Source: Spongilla lacustris
Taxonomy: Eukaryota > Porifera > Demospongiae > Spongillida > Spongillidae
DNA: 64,000 nt
Direction: 5' to 3'
Assembly: GCA_949361645.1 (NCBI GenBank)
Contig: OX442417.1
Location: forward strand, 11,345,150-11,409,149
Shown: positions 12,001 through 23,283 of the stretch, one piece after another
Layout: each line of letters begins with the position of its first letter
Position numbering within the stretch: position 1 is the first letter of the stretch
Translations under genes and position numbers: made by a program
The notes under the pieces: generated by a model
Databases searched by the model: none
Seen by the model: only the letters and a program-made list of their open reading frames with translations
What the model was told of the DNA's origin: nothing

Positions 12001-12258
12001 GCTGAACCTAAGCTAAACTAAGCCCAGCTAGATGGGTGTACCCTAAACAAAGCCCAGCTAGACGGGAGAGCAGTCGCTGATCCGCTAATAAATCCAGCTA
12101 GATCCGGGTGTAATTCGGATGGGCGATGGGTCTAGCTGGATTTGTTAGCGGATCAGCGACTGTTCCCCCGTCTAGTTTAGGCATAGAAATTATAGTATAT
12201 AGCATCTATGGTTTAGGGTACACCCATCTAGCTGGGCTTAGTTTAGCTTAGGTTCAGC
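12001..12258. repeat. 258-bp near-palindrome
   Basis: GCTGAACCTAAGCTAAACTA at the left is mirrored at 12239-12258. The arms continue through CCCAGCTAGATGGGTGTACC and CTGATCCGCTAA to a centre near 12125. It is a fold-back MITE or a hairpin-forming sequence. No protein is encoded. Confidence 0.85.
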
Positions 12259-15000
12259 AGTATGTACGGTTGTATATGTTAATAAGTTGCTATAATTGGG
12301 ATGGGGGGGGTAAAGTAAAAAGGAACCAGGTATTACACTAACTGACATACCTCATTACCTGGCTTTTCACGGGAACTGGCGCGACTATCCACTGGCATTA
12401 ATTGGAATAAATACTCAGCCCAACGCGAATATATCCGGGGGTAATTGAATTTACACCCAGACCCAAATTATTGTAACTTGGAGCCAAGGGTGCGAGATCG
12501 CATCATATTTAGCGTTTCAAATTAGAAGTATTTTATCATTATTATAATTGTAACATTGTAAACACATATTTATCCGCGGCTCCTGCATGGCTGTAGCTAT
12601 TTAAATTTTCCAATCAAAACATGCAAAGTATAGACCTTATTCGGTTGTGTGTATGTGATCTTAATGTAATTCATCGTTCCCCATCCAATGTATTGGAGGA
12701 ATGGCGTCAAACCGTACAGATGGATTGCATTTGCAGGAGCAAACGTTAGTGACGGAATCTGATTTTTTTAAGCAACTTGACGTCCAAGGCAAACATTGGT
12801 ACCACGAGAAGCTCCAAATCCTTGGTTTGTGCAGCGATCCGTGGTTCCTAGGCCGAGACAAATAATATTCTTCCCCATTACATGTACCTCCATATGATAA
12901 TAACTACGCAGTCGAGCTATACAAGCAATATTGGGCTATTCCATTAACCGTACACCCCTACCTATGGATGACAATAAATGGTGAGGGGGGATGGGGGGGT
13001 ATTGGAAATATGTCCCAGGGGGTGGTAATATAACTGACTATCCCGGGGGGCTAGAAGGTTTACTGAGAAGCTTGTCCAGGGGGGATGGAACAAAACACAA
13101 GTGTGTCCAGAGGGGGTCGAATAAAATAGAAGCTTGACCAGAGGGATATTTATAAGTCTGTCCCGGGGGGGGGGGTTGGTTGCCATTATTGTCATCCGTG
13201 CGATTAACTTGAATAATGGAATAGCCCATTGTTCTGCACCAAAACCAGAATTCTGGGATACCGCACATGTAGGTAAAGAGTCTGAGTTTTTCCGAGCATA
13301 AAGAGTTTGGGTTGTTCTTTCAGTAGGTCCCCACTTATCCACGCTATGAGGTGCCAAAGGGTCCAGGGAAGAGACCTTTGCGGTAGCACAACCCTGTGGC
13401 ATTTAATTTTGTTTATGTTAATATTATAGTATACGACACGAAAGAATCAATATTGCACAACACTCGAGAACATCACAGGATACACACAACTACTGGAGGA
13501 GGAAAGCTTGAAGACATCAGACACCAGCTAGGCTGACAGGTGGGGAGGACAGTCGCCAAGTGAACGACCTTCCTGACCTTTGGAGGATACAAGAGAGCAC
13601 TTTCATTCCTGATGTAAACACTGGCCCAATGGACATGCCAGTTTGATTTAAAAACATGGCTGATCCCACTGGTGTCCAGAGTGTCCGTGAGGAGGGAGGC
13701 CGGCTGTGGGAGAGGAGGGGCCAGAGGCGTGGCTTTCTCCATGAGCAAAAATAGTTATACATTGAAAGAATCCACTGTACATTCCTATAGGGCTCACGGA
13801 TTTCAAATTATGTGCATCGTGTGTCTACGTGATTTTGGCCAGTGCATAAACACTTGGAGTACTTTGAAAATTAAGTGAAATGTAACTGTGAAATTGCTGC
13901 TAGATTTCGTAGCTCTACAGCATAAGTACATGCAGTAGCATTTTTATTACTTTAGTAATGCAAAATACAATCAAATATAGGATTATTGAACAATTAAACT
14001 TACTGCATGTCAGGCCGAACTCTAATTCACCACAATGCAAACAGTGGGTGGAGCTAACCTTGTCCATCGTTATGCTCCAGGTGTGCTGACTCCATTACCG
14101 CAACAGAGAAAATGCAGCCTTGGTCATCCAGGACTACCATCCTGAGTGGTGTGGGGAGGAGAGATGGTGAGAGCAGTGAGGGAGGGAGGGAGGGGAAGTG
14201 TAGGAGGGAAGGTGAGGAGATGGTGTAGGTAAGGGGAGTGCGGTAAGAAGGAATGAAACTGACACTTTATCTTTACAATTTTGCCATGGGGATGTCTGTT
14301 CCTGGTTAAAAGATAGCCATGTAGACATTTACGGCTAATACGTACAGACACATGCAATTACATGTAGATAAACAAAAGCAAAGATCTACATGCATTAGCA
14401 TTGATGTAATGGACATGCCTTTGATGCATTCTTCAGCTACGATTGGCTACCCAGCTGGATATGGGCATCTGCATTCACCCCTCTGCTCCACCGCCCCACG
14501 GCATCAATGGAGAACAGTCCCACCACTGATGTCTTAAACGCTACGGCAGAAGCTGCTTCCCCAGGCTCAAATGGATAGAAAACAGCTGAGATGTGTCTCT
14601 CTACTGTCTATTGTACAGGAAGCCTACACAAAGGGGGAGGGGGAGGGAGAGAGGAGAGGAAGAGAGGAGGGAGGAGGACAGTAGGAGGATCAGAGAGGTC
14701 TGACGAGATCCACAACAGGTGTCTTACCATTGCGACAGATCTCCCAGGGAGGTGGTGCCTCTATGCTTGAAATTTCAAGGTAAACATTATGAACTTAAAA
14801 CTATATGATGCAGACATACATGTACAAGGTTCCTTTACACATGACTGTCTTAAATTTTATTACACACCCCTGCTTGTACATATACAATAAAAAGTACATG
14901 GGGCTTTTATGTACATGTATGCAACATTAATACCGACAATCAGAAACAGTGTCTGAGAGAACTACATTTGTAATGGCACACAAAATCTGTACCACTGCTT
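12259..15000. other. Mostly non-coding; G-rich degenerate repeats and purine tracts
   Basis: Around 12960-13180 the plus strand has degenerate G-rich units (CCCGGGGGG, CAGGGGGGATGG, CAGAGGGGG) that read as proline-rich frames on the minus strand; I treat these as repeats. Purine tracts occur at 14150-14240 and 14625-14700. Frames at 12661-12861 and 13473-13762 (minus) are not recognised. Confidence 0.45.
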
Positions 15001-15009
15001 CCCATCTAA

Positions 15010-15165
15010 TGTATATACACCCATGCACACACCCCCCACACATACATGCACAAGCACACACATCACACACACATGCATGCACATGCACACATGCCCCGAC
15101 CCCCCACACACATGCACAGGCACACACATCACACACGCACGCACAAACACACGTGGCCTACAAAG
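15010..15165. repeat. CA-rich microsatellite-like block
   Basis: Repeated CACACA and CATGCACA motifs create open frames on both strands that are cysteine/histidine-rich by composition only. Confidence 0.85.
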
Positions 15166-15261
15166 CACACCGTATACATGTACATGATGATACCTGTTGT
15201 TGAATTCCAAGTTATTGCGCACCTTTGAAAAATCTATTTTCTGGGACTAGCTGCAGGGAAA

Positions 15262-16130
15262 TGGCTCACTAAGAACATGGTCCTTGGAGGCTACGGCATT
15301 AGTTAGGATAGGTACTGGTTGAAGCTGTGAGTACCATGGCATGAATTAAACATTGTTACATATGCACCCTTTTATGAAGTACAATGACACAGAAACCCCT
15401 ACATGTACATACACATGTCAGTTGAGACTCACACCTACATGTATACACAGAGATACAAACATTCCCGCACACTCTTAAGATAACAAATTCAAAAGCACCT
15501 CCTCACCTGACATCATCTCTCCCCAATCTATAAGACAATATTAGAAGTGGTCCAGCAGAGGAATGGGAGGAGTAGCCTCGGTCCCAGACCCATTCTCAGC
15601 AGTGAATGGATTAGGCCAAACAATTGCTCAGACATCATGCACGGCAAATTAAAGATTATAATTTGTGCTTAAAGGTCAAAACTGTTTCGCTTGACGAACT
15701 CACTATTAAAAGCCAATCAGTAAGAGCTTATAGCGGAAAAGAATCCTGTCTCAGTTGCTTTAAAAGCACAGAGACTGGCAAATACATGTATGTCTGATCC
15801 TGAGATAAACTGTAGGACTATTTTTCGATGCAAGTCATGTCCTTTAATTGCTGTAGCTATAGACAGTACTGGCAACTTGTGTGAGATATGACATGAAAAA
15901 CAAAATGCTCACTGTCTGATTGGATACATCTAATTCCAGATGTGGTAGTCACAAAACCACCTTTTCACATAGCAGTGATGTAATCAAATCTGCAGCTGAG
16001 GGGATCAGGGTATGGTGGCTAAAACTAGGGGAGGGGTGGTTAGGGTTGGTTAGGGTTGGTTTGGGTTAGGGATAAGTTTCTTCCTATGTTCAGATTTCAT
16101 GGACAATATTTATTTTCACCAAATACAGGG
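15262..16130. repeat. Dispersed duplication, copy B (partner at 1925-3620)
   Basis: This is the shorter copy of the duplicated segment. It lacks the 254-bp MITE of copy A and preserves the single CTAC target at 15399-15402. It shares the CGGTCCCAGACCCAT motif near 15580 and the TAGGGGAGGGGTGGTTAGGG motif near 16026, the latter tandemly extended. Confidence 0.75.
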
Positions 16131-17019
16131 ATTTTTTAATACGTTTGCATTAAACAATTGTAAATGATTAATGTGTAATAGCATCGATTTCGATAGTAAA
16201 ACTGGAATTGTGCATAGTGCTTTCACATAGTTTCCGATTTATTTAAAAGCTATAATAATAATTGATTAACCTTCAAAACCTGGATAATCGGTTACACACC
16301 CTATGAGGCTGCCCCACCCCCAGCCTGCATATCAGTAATCAGTAATAATATTTATCATCTATGAGAATATAATGGTAAGCGCCCCTTCCTTTTAAGTAAC
16401 AACTACGCATGCGCTGTGTCGCCGTGCAGTCGAAGACAACTTTATGAATTTCCGATGCTACAAATGCTTTGAGTTTCAATTTTCTCAATCGGCAATTGGC
16501 CATTTATAAACAACATAAACCTCTCATATTTTAAGGTTGGCGGGTGATGCTATTGGCAGTATTGCATATTCCTTTGTTTGTATAAGAGGATTTGTAGATT
16601 TGCTTGCTGCAGGAGGTAGCTATGTACGTAATGGGGCGCGCCCCTCACATTATATTACGAGGGACGCCCCAGGGCCCAGCCACTTTTTAAAGCGCCATAA
16701 CAATGCAATCTCACAAAGTACCAAATTCAATGGCCGTGAGGGGATATAGTGTAATAGGTTAGTTCTGATAGCTAAGCTTCTCATGCATGACAATAATATA
16801 GTATTTGAGAGGAAAAAAGGGTACGCGCCAATGACCATATTTCATACAACACCAGGGGCATCATTCAAACCATTAAATCAACTCAGAGCAATCCAATGGC
16901 CATGCCACTCATTTGAATTTATTAATAGCGTAATAAATATATGTAACTTCCAAATTAAAAACAACTCGATTGTTTATTTTAGCAATTTACATCACAATAG
17001 GATACTAACATACGGTTAA
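16131..17019. other. No gene recognised
   Basis: A CCAGCCACTTTTTAAAG segment near 16675 resembles dispersed repeats at about 21690 and 28265. No coding sequence is supported. Confidence 0.45.
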
Positions 17020-17190
17020 GAGGGAGGGGCTGTGACCTCCAGGTTACAAGATCAGATGGTTAAGAGTGAGGTGCTATGACCTCCTGGTTTACAAGATCAG
17101 ATGGTTAAGAGCGAGGAGCTATGACCTCCAGTTCACATGATCAGATGGTTAAGAGGGAGGGGCTAGGATCTCCAGGTTACTCATAGCAAG
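17020..17190. repeat. Tandem repeat, four units of about 44 bp
   Basis: The unit begins GGTTAAGAGGGAGGGGCT and continues with GACCTCCAGGTTACA and AGATCAGAT. Four imperfect copies follow each other. Confidence 0.85.
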
Positions 17191-17424
17191 CTGATAGCTT
17201 GATTCATGAGTTGAAGGATGTTCCAGCAGGACAATGACACGAGGGTTGCTACATGTAGCTGGTGCATTGTCACAAGCCCTGAGGCCTTCAAAGTATCGCC
17301 ACATCAGAACCCACCCCTAACAGACCCCCAGCCAAAAGACCCAGAAGAGAAAGTCAAAGGTATGATAAGCACAGATGTACACTTACAAACACAAATTACA
17401 GTTCTTTAAAACAATTTCCCTGAC

Positions 17425-17522
17425 AGATAGTCCTCATGGCACAGACAGTCCTCATGGCACAAACAGTCCTCATTGCACAGACAGTCCTCATTGCACAGAC
17501 AGTCCTCATTGCACAGACAGCC
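17425..17522. repeat. Tandem repeat, 18-bp units
   Basis: Five or so copies of CACAGACAGTCCTCATTG with minor variants. The unit is a multiple of 3, so a frame stays open through it, but nothing indicates a gene. Confidence 0.9.
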
Positions 17523-18835
17523 AAGAAGGCAAAAAAATTGCTTTCAGTGGAACGTATAGAATGTGTTGCTGCTGGTGCACCATGCATATGATGATAACAT
17601 GATAAAGGAGGCACAACTAGCTACACCTCTGCACTAGACAAGCTGAAATGCTTCAACTCAGGGTCATGCATGCATAACATATTCCATTGATAGGCCAGTT
17701 CAGTTACCTTGCCAGGTTGTTGTATGTAACAGACTGGCGGACACAAGGTAGCATGTTGCCACACTGTACTGACTGTGGAATGTGTGCCTAGCTGGACATC
17801 CTTTTGCACTGTGGTAGTTCTGCAATGGTGATATCGTGCAGGGCAGCACAACATTTAATTGTACAGTGTAGTGCCAGCCCGCTCAGGAAGGTGTGCTTAC
17901 TCGATCCACTTCAGGGTATCAGTGGTGGTCTTCTAATTAATTAAAATAGGAATTGTATGTACTATAGCCTAGTAGGTTAATAATGTAATAGCTGCAGTAT
18001 ACCGTTCTATTCATGACAGCTGCAATACTATTGAGTATATTTAATGTGCAAATTTAACGTTTCCAAAGTTCAATGGTAGCAAAAGGAAAGAAGAAAGGTT
18101 CTTTAGGGCAGATTGGTGTCTTAGATACCCATGGTTGCATTACAATTTGGCATTTTGCCACGTGTGTTTAGAAAGTATGCTTCTTGAGCAGTATCAAACG
18201 AGACCCAGCATCAGTTTAAATTTGTTTGCACCCGAGTTTGTTTCAGTAGCATCAACCAAGCCATATATAAGTAGTGTCCAACCGATTTTTGATGCAACTG
18301 AGATTCGTATACTGTTGGGGTGGATCCCTCAACTCCATTCTTTCCTCTGTATCAGCTAGCACCCTGCATGCATGCATGCATGTATATGTATTTTGTTCAA
18401 AATCACCATGCAGCTATATAATGAATGTTACAGACAAGTCATGCATCGGCTAGGTTTCCAGATTGGATTTAAGAGCAGTGTCATTGTGTCACGTTGTTAG
18501 TCTGGTAGCTAGTTCCCAGGTAAGGGTGTGCCTATATTGGGGTTAGATGGGCAGCTATAGTGCTCGCTCACGTTTGTATATACACTGATGTGAAAATTAC
18601 TTGCAGAAAATCATGTGCATGCTATATAACGTTTCGTAGGCCCTACATGATTTTTAAACTGATGATTCAATAAATCAAATCATGCGTAGATTCAATATCG
18701 CAGATAAAAACTCTTTATCAGTGTACTTCATTACTGCCTCATCGCATGCAACTGAGTAAAAAAAGTTGATCAAAAGTGAACACACCAACTACGATTTAAA
18801 ATACAGTCACTACATATCTAGATCTACTGGCGTGT
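17523..18835. other. No gene recognised; possible 3' region of the micro-exon gene
   Basis: The frame 18135-18359 (plus) is not recognised. Because the micro-exon gene runs toward this side on the minus strand, part of the stretch may be its 3' untranslated region. Confidence 0.35.
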
Positions 18836-20895
18836 TCAGAGGGGTTTTGTAGTGCCTGCTTGAAAGAAATTCCACATACATATAATCAACTCATATTTGG
18901 GTGGTTGATTCACACAAACTTACGATCATGATCACTTTGGCAATCATTGCATATAAAATGAAAATACGATAATGAAGTATATTGTAAAACATAGTATAGA
19001 ATGCCAAAATATAAACACCAAGCATTGACCACAAAGTTATACCTTCTATATTGTGATCATAAAAGAATTTATGACCCAAGGAGTACCGGTGATTAAAGTG
19101 CAGAAAACATCATTACTTTCGATACTTACTCGGCCCTGCATTATTTACAATAGTATCCACGCACAGTGAGAAGGAATAAGAATTGGGAAATAGGAATTTT
19201 GGTACATGCATGTACTTACAAGCTGTAATGTTCACGATAGTAGAAGGACAGATATGCAAAGGTGCAGCTTGGAAATGTATGTAATTAATATCATTGTTAC
19301 TTACTAACTGCAATAGTGTGCGTGCATGCGAGGAGACAAGAAATCAAGTCTTATTAGAGTGCAATAGGAATATTTATGACGCTTACGGACTGCATTGTTC
19401 GGAAAAGAGTATTCATATACATCAACAAATTACACATAGGCAACGTGATCCCGATCCAGAAATTCAACATCATGGACACTTACTCCCTGCATTAAGTGCA
19501 TGTCCATAACATAGTATCCATGGCGGCAGGAAATAACGTTAAAGGTGCATGCACTACAAGAGCGCAATGATTAAGCACTTACAATCTGCATTGTTCATAA
19601 TAGTATCCAATTCAAGTTGACAAATAACCAAGAGGAAATTTACCATTATTTGATATACTTACAATCTGCACATGGAGGCAAGGAATACGTAGTAGTGTTA
19701 ATATCCACGGGAACAAGGATAAGTAGGTATGATAAGGTGCAATGCATTGTAAATATTATATCATATATTCTTACAGGCTGCGTTGCTCATATTTTTATTC
19801 AAGATGAGGGGTAATATGCATGTTTATATCCTAAACTAAACTTACTCCCTATATGGTGCATATAAGAAGATGATTCAAAGTGCAATATGAATTGCTACAC
19901 AATGGTTACTATGGTTACTTACAGACTTCATTTTAATAATAGCACCCATGGACGCGAAGTAAAAAATATGTAGTGCGTTAAGGAGCTAGCAATGGGAAAA
20001 GTAACATCACCATCACGGGCACTTACTCAGCCACTACCGCTAAACTGCATTGTTCAGAATGTAAGGTATATAAGCATAGTCATATTAAGGTGCAATGGGA
20101 AATACAGTTCATTGGTACTTACTCCCTGCATTTGTTCATCATATAGTAACGGTCAATAAGGATCCACAGGGAGTTTGGGAAATGCGACATCAATACAGCG
20201 TTCATAATGGTATTCACACAGTGACAAGGCATGTTGTGATATGGGACTGAAATGTATAACATTATTGATGAGCTTTTACTGACCTTCTGCATGGGTGCAT
20301 GTGGTCATAATGATACATAGGCAATAAATAGGGTCATGCATTGATACACTGCATGCACCCTTTACCTTCTGCGTGTGTTTGTAATGGTATCAGAATATAG
20401 CGTACAGACAGGTAGTTAGCACAGATGAATGCAACCATGTGAAACTAGGTATAGTCCTTACCGGTGCTACTGCCTGCATTATTCATTATGGAATTGACGA
20501 AAAAGGATGCATGGATAAGTTCATTGATACACTGCATGCAATTTTAAAACAAAGCTGCAAAAAAAAAAAAAAATGTAATTTACCTCTGATTCCAGACGTC
20601 CCGCATGCCCAGCATTCTTGGCCCTTAGATAACTGATTATCATTTCTTTAAAAACAAAAAACAACATGAATTGTAAATGAATACGACAGAACGGCCGTAC
20701 CCGTCCGTTAAGAACGTAGTCGCGGTTAGCGCTGTCCTCATCATCTGGCAGTCCGACGGTCTCCTCCGTCTGTGTGTTAGTAGAGTTATTCTATGCAGCT
20801 ATAACGTCGCGGCGTACCTCGTCATCATACGGCTGGGGACGGGCATCGGCGAACAAGGCCAGTAAGGTCACGAGGAGAGCCAGTTCCTTCAGCAT
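18836..20895 (-). CDS. Candidate micro-exon gene for a small secreted peptide
   Basis: Exon 1 (20895-20818) encodes 26 residues with a clear signal peptide (LALLVTLLALFADA). An in-frame upstream Met at 20910 would add five residues. Exon 2 (20769-20701, 23 residues) is acidic. Exon 3 (20632-20584) encodes a short piece with ECWACG. The introns between them are 48 and 68 bp with GT-AG ends and matching phases (0, 0, then 1). Downstream lie 16 candidate micro-exons (19043-20473), nearly all 3 nt and all multiples of 3, and a possible last exon with acceptor at 18856-18859 that stops in phase 1 at 18836. In phase 1 the 18-nt micro-exon at 20027-20044 contains a stop; skipping it leaves an open frame to the final stop, giving a product near 90 residues. 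The architecture recalls schistosome MEG genes (signal peptide plus symmetric tiny exons), but I see no sequence homology. Exons 1-3 are well supported; the rest is inference. Confidence 0.6.
19043..20473 (-). other. Array of 16 candidate micro-exons
   Basis: In transcription order: 20462-20473 (12 nt), 20366-20368, 20284-20286, 20123-20125, 20027-20044 (18 nt), 19923-19925, 19846-19848, 19775-19777, 19663-19665, 19583-19585, 19484-19486, 19387-19389, 19305-19307, 19220-19222, 19130-19135 (6 nt) and 19043-19045; unlabelled ones are 3 nt. Ten of the 16 donors are exactly GTAAGT; the others are GTAAGG, GTAAAG, GTCAGT, GTAAGA, GTAAGC and GTATAA. Thirteen acceptors end CAG, ten of them TGCAG. Intron lengths are 68-158 bp. 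Several units share the stretch GGATACTATTATGAACAATG before the acceptor, so the array grew by duplication, but others lost it while keeping AG-NNN-GT. The 158-bp interval (20126-20283) contains a decayed unit whose CAG became CTG. Confidence 0.6.
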
Positions 20896-20948
20896 TCTCA
20901 GTATTCGCATACGAAATGAGCTAGATACCGACTCCTAGCAACGCTACG

Positions 20949-20956
20949 TTTAAATA
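20949..20956 (-). promoter_or_regulatory. Possible TATA box of the micro-exon gene
   Basis: TATTTAAA on the minus strand lies 54-61 bp upstream of the Met at 20895, a plausible distance for a TATA element with a short leader. Confidence 0.35.
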
Positions 20957-20959
20957 TGC

Positions 20960-21200
20960 TGCTGACACAGGAAGGAGTTCCTAGTAGCATACGGCAGCTC
21001 ACAATACTTTCATACAAATGCATGCATGTGGTTAAAGTCTTCCTCCTATATTTTACTACTTGGTAAAGGAAGGCTGATATATACCACATTTCATTATTCG
21101 GTTTTAAATCTGGCCAGTCCCAGTTCCATGCATGTAATGACAATTGATTACAAAATTGCAAGACAAATGCAATGGAGACGCAGTTCTTGCACTTTGCATT
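20960..21200. repeat. Upstream module, copy 1 (in front of the micro-exon gene)
   Basis: On the minus strand this holds GCCTTCCTTTACCAAGTAGT, TAAAATATAG and GGAAGACT, then GTGAGCTGCC nearer the gene. Diverged copies of the same order occur on the plus strand at 22735-22960 and, partly, 22985-23075. The module may be a duplicated promoter region. Confidence 0.6.
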
Positions 21201-21414
21201 GCCCCAGCAGTTTTGCATGCAGCTTGAGGGTGGTAATTATATAACATGATGGCTTGTGATGGTTGTGATGAGCGGTTCCATAACGATTGAATATTAAAAT
21301 TGGAATTTGAAGGATGGGTGTATGTGCGATTCTTGTCAGTCATTGTAGATGAACACTCGTCTTTTATGTGTCAAATTAGCAACCAACCTATCTTGCAGTG
21401 AATTCCATCTTATG

Positions 21415-21700
21415 CATTATAGCTGGACCACGCTTATGCATAGGCGACGATCTATCATATTCATTAACCCTAGCTAGCTTTTATCAGGAGCTCCATACAC
21501 TCCTGTTCAAGCGCGCTCAATCCAGTGAGAAACCTAACTTATCTAAATAGTGCTCAGTTGCATGTTTACTATCGGTGTACTGTGTCCGCTTTCTTTACCA
21601 AAAGAATAGTAACTCTTACATGCATTGGCCATGCAGGTGTATAGCAAAGATTGGACCGGTGAGGGGGTGGAAAAGCTCTCCATTCAGGCCGGCCGCCCCA
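21415..21700 (+). repeat. Local duplication, copy 1 (partner 22415-22710)
   Basis: Shared blocks in the same order include AATCCAGTGAGAAACCTAAC, CCGCTTTCTTTA, AAGAATAGTAACTCTT, ATGCATTGGCCA and GATTGGACCGG. The frames in it differ between copies, so it is unlikely to be coding. Confidence 0.8.
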
Positions 21701-21765
21701 ACCACTTTGCAACTTTTTAAAGTCACAAAACATAGCATAATTGCATAGACATATGGTTGAAAGCA
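21690..21765 (+). repeat. Dispersed repeat, copy near 28265-28345
   Basis: GCCCCAACCACTTTGCAA followed by AAGTCACAAAACATAGCATA is closely repeated at 28265-28345 (GCCCCAGCCGCTTTGCAA). It is a short dispersed repeat family of unknown class. Confidence 0.75.
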
Positions 21766-22414
21766 AATACAGGGCTGTAGCAACGAAAGACAAAGCGTTA
21801 ACCTACATGTAGGCTCCTTACATCATGCCGTTTGAGTGATGTCTGATGGGCCTGAGTATGCTCCGCTGCATATAAAAGGTAAGCCATGCCAGTGTTATGG
21901 TCAGTTACGATTTTCAGGCTACGGTCTTCCGTAGTCCTTTGCACACAGTGAAGACAGATGACAGGTGTGTGAATAGTTGGAGTGTGTCTATGGGGGTGTT
22001 GATGGTGCACTAGATTACACATGGTATATGTTTGGAAATACTATATTTAATTTACAAAAGTGCACATATATGTAGGAACACTAGCTTCCTCACTTCCCTA
22101 AGAGATGGAGTTATGTCATTAGGATCACCTCCCCAAATCTCTCTTAGGTAGGGAGGTGTCATTCGATGCATCACTAGGGTGAGGGTTCCCACCTCATTCC
22201 CGTCAGAGAGGTCACACCTGGGTGAGGGCAACACAGCCTTATGTACATGTACCTTACCATAGTGATGTGATGCAGGGACGTTTAGCACACTGCATGTGTA
22301 CACATCTGAGCAGGGACCACTAACACACTGCATGCATGTGTACATATCTGAGCAGGGGACCTCTGACACACTGCATGACAGATGTGAGCATTCAACCATC
22401 GGCACTTTAGCAAG
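21766..22414. other. No gene recognised
   Basis: Around 22260-22390 a short segment (CACTGCATG...TCTGAGCAGGG) is repeated about three times. Nothing coding is supported. Confidence 0.45.
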
Positions 22415-22710
22415 CCTGTTAACGCGCCTATGCGTAGGCGAGGATCTATCATGATACCCTAGCTCTTTATCAGTATAGCTCCATTCACTCGTGTTTCAGC
22501 GCGCTCATGATCAATCCAGTGAGAAACCTAACTTATCTGGCATGCTTGCGTATTTACTATCGGCTCAACTATATTTACTATCGGCTTTGCTACGTCCGCT
22601 TTCTTTATCGAAAGAATAGTAACTCTTGTATACATGCATTGGCCAGGTCAAGTATAGGAGCCTTTAAGGATTGGACCGGCGAGGGGGTGGAAAGCTGCTT
22701 ACATGCAAGG
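22415..22710 (+). repeat. Local duplication, copy 2 (partner 21415-21700)
   Basis: The blocks listed for copy 1 recur here. Together with the upstream modules, this shows that the neighbourhood of the micro-exon gene has been duplicated and inverted more than once. Confidence 0.8.
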
Positions 22711-22734
22711 AGGAGTGCTAGCTGTAAGCTCCTC

Positions 22735-23075
22735 CATTGCATTTGTCTTGCAATTTTGTACTCAATTTTGTCACATCGACGCGAACTGGAACTGTATGGA
22801 CTGGCCAATTCCTCAACCGAATAATGAAATGTGCATGCATGGTATCATGCAGCCTTCCTTTCCCATGCAAGTATTATAGTAAATATAGCCGGCCGAGGAA
22901 GACTCACATTTGCTTTCATGTATATCTGCATGTTGGGTGAGCTGCCATATGCTATGCACGTGCATGCAGTTCTTGGCCAAAATTTATAACCTAATATGGA
23001 AATGTGCATGGTATCAGCTTTCCTTTACCAAGTAGTAAATATAGCCGCGGGCACAAAGAGGAGAAAGAAGACACA
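22735..23075 (+). repeat. Upstream module, copies 2 and 3
   Basis: 22735-22960 and 22985-23075 both carry plus-strand versions of the module in front of the micro-exon gene. The second has CTTTCCTTTACCAAGTAGTA, almost identical to copy 1. Both point toward the cysteine-rich frames at 23.1-24.0 kb, which suggests decayed or functional paralogous transcription units. Confidence 0.55.
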
Positions 23076-23159
23076 TTTGGCGATGCTCGTGCAGCCACTT
23101 CGACTGAGCTGGAAAAGACTGAGAAGTATACCTGCTATACCTGATTTCATCTGTACTGT

Positions 23160-23283
23160 ATTCATTTTGATATCGCACAAGATAACTTGCAATATTAATA
23201 ATGGTTATGGAACAATGTGCGGGGATAAACGGAAAGCATGCATTAAAAACTGTGCTCAAGCATCACGGAGTTATACTGGTTAA
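23160..23283 (+). CDS. Cysteine-rich coding fragment, candidate exon
   Basis: The frame ends ITCNINNGYGTMCGDKRK, then ACIKNCAQAS and a stop at 23283. It has four cysteines spaced C-x9-C-x6-C-x3-C. A possible acceptor (CGCACAAG) precedes it near 23180. It lies downstream of a copy of the micro-exon gene's upstream module. No signal peptide is in frame, so an upstream exon would be required. Not recognised; it may be chance. Confidence 0.25.

Noticed and set aside
12962..13402. Proline-rich 146-residue minus frame
   Set aside because: It is translated from degenerate G-rich repeat units similar to the insertion at 46452-46622.
14927..15228. Cysteine/valine-rich and histidine-rich frames on both strands
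   Set aside because: They come from a CA-rich low-complexity block.
19113..19313. VDTIVNNAGPS on the minus strand looked like the NNAG motif of short-chain dehydrogenases
   Set aside because: It is produced by the repeated pre-acceptor sequence GGATACTATTGTAAATAATGCAG; the other units do not keep the frame and no Rossmann-fold sequence is nearby.
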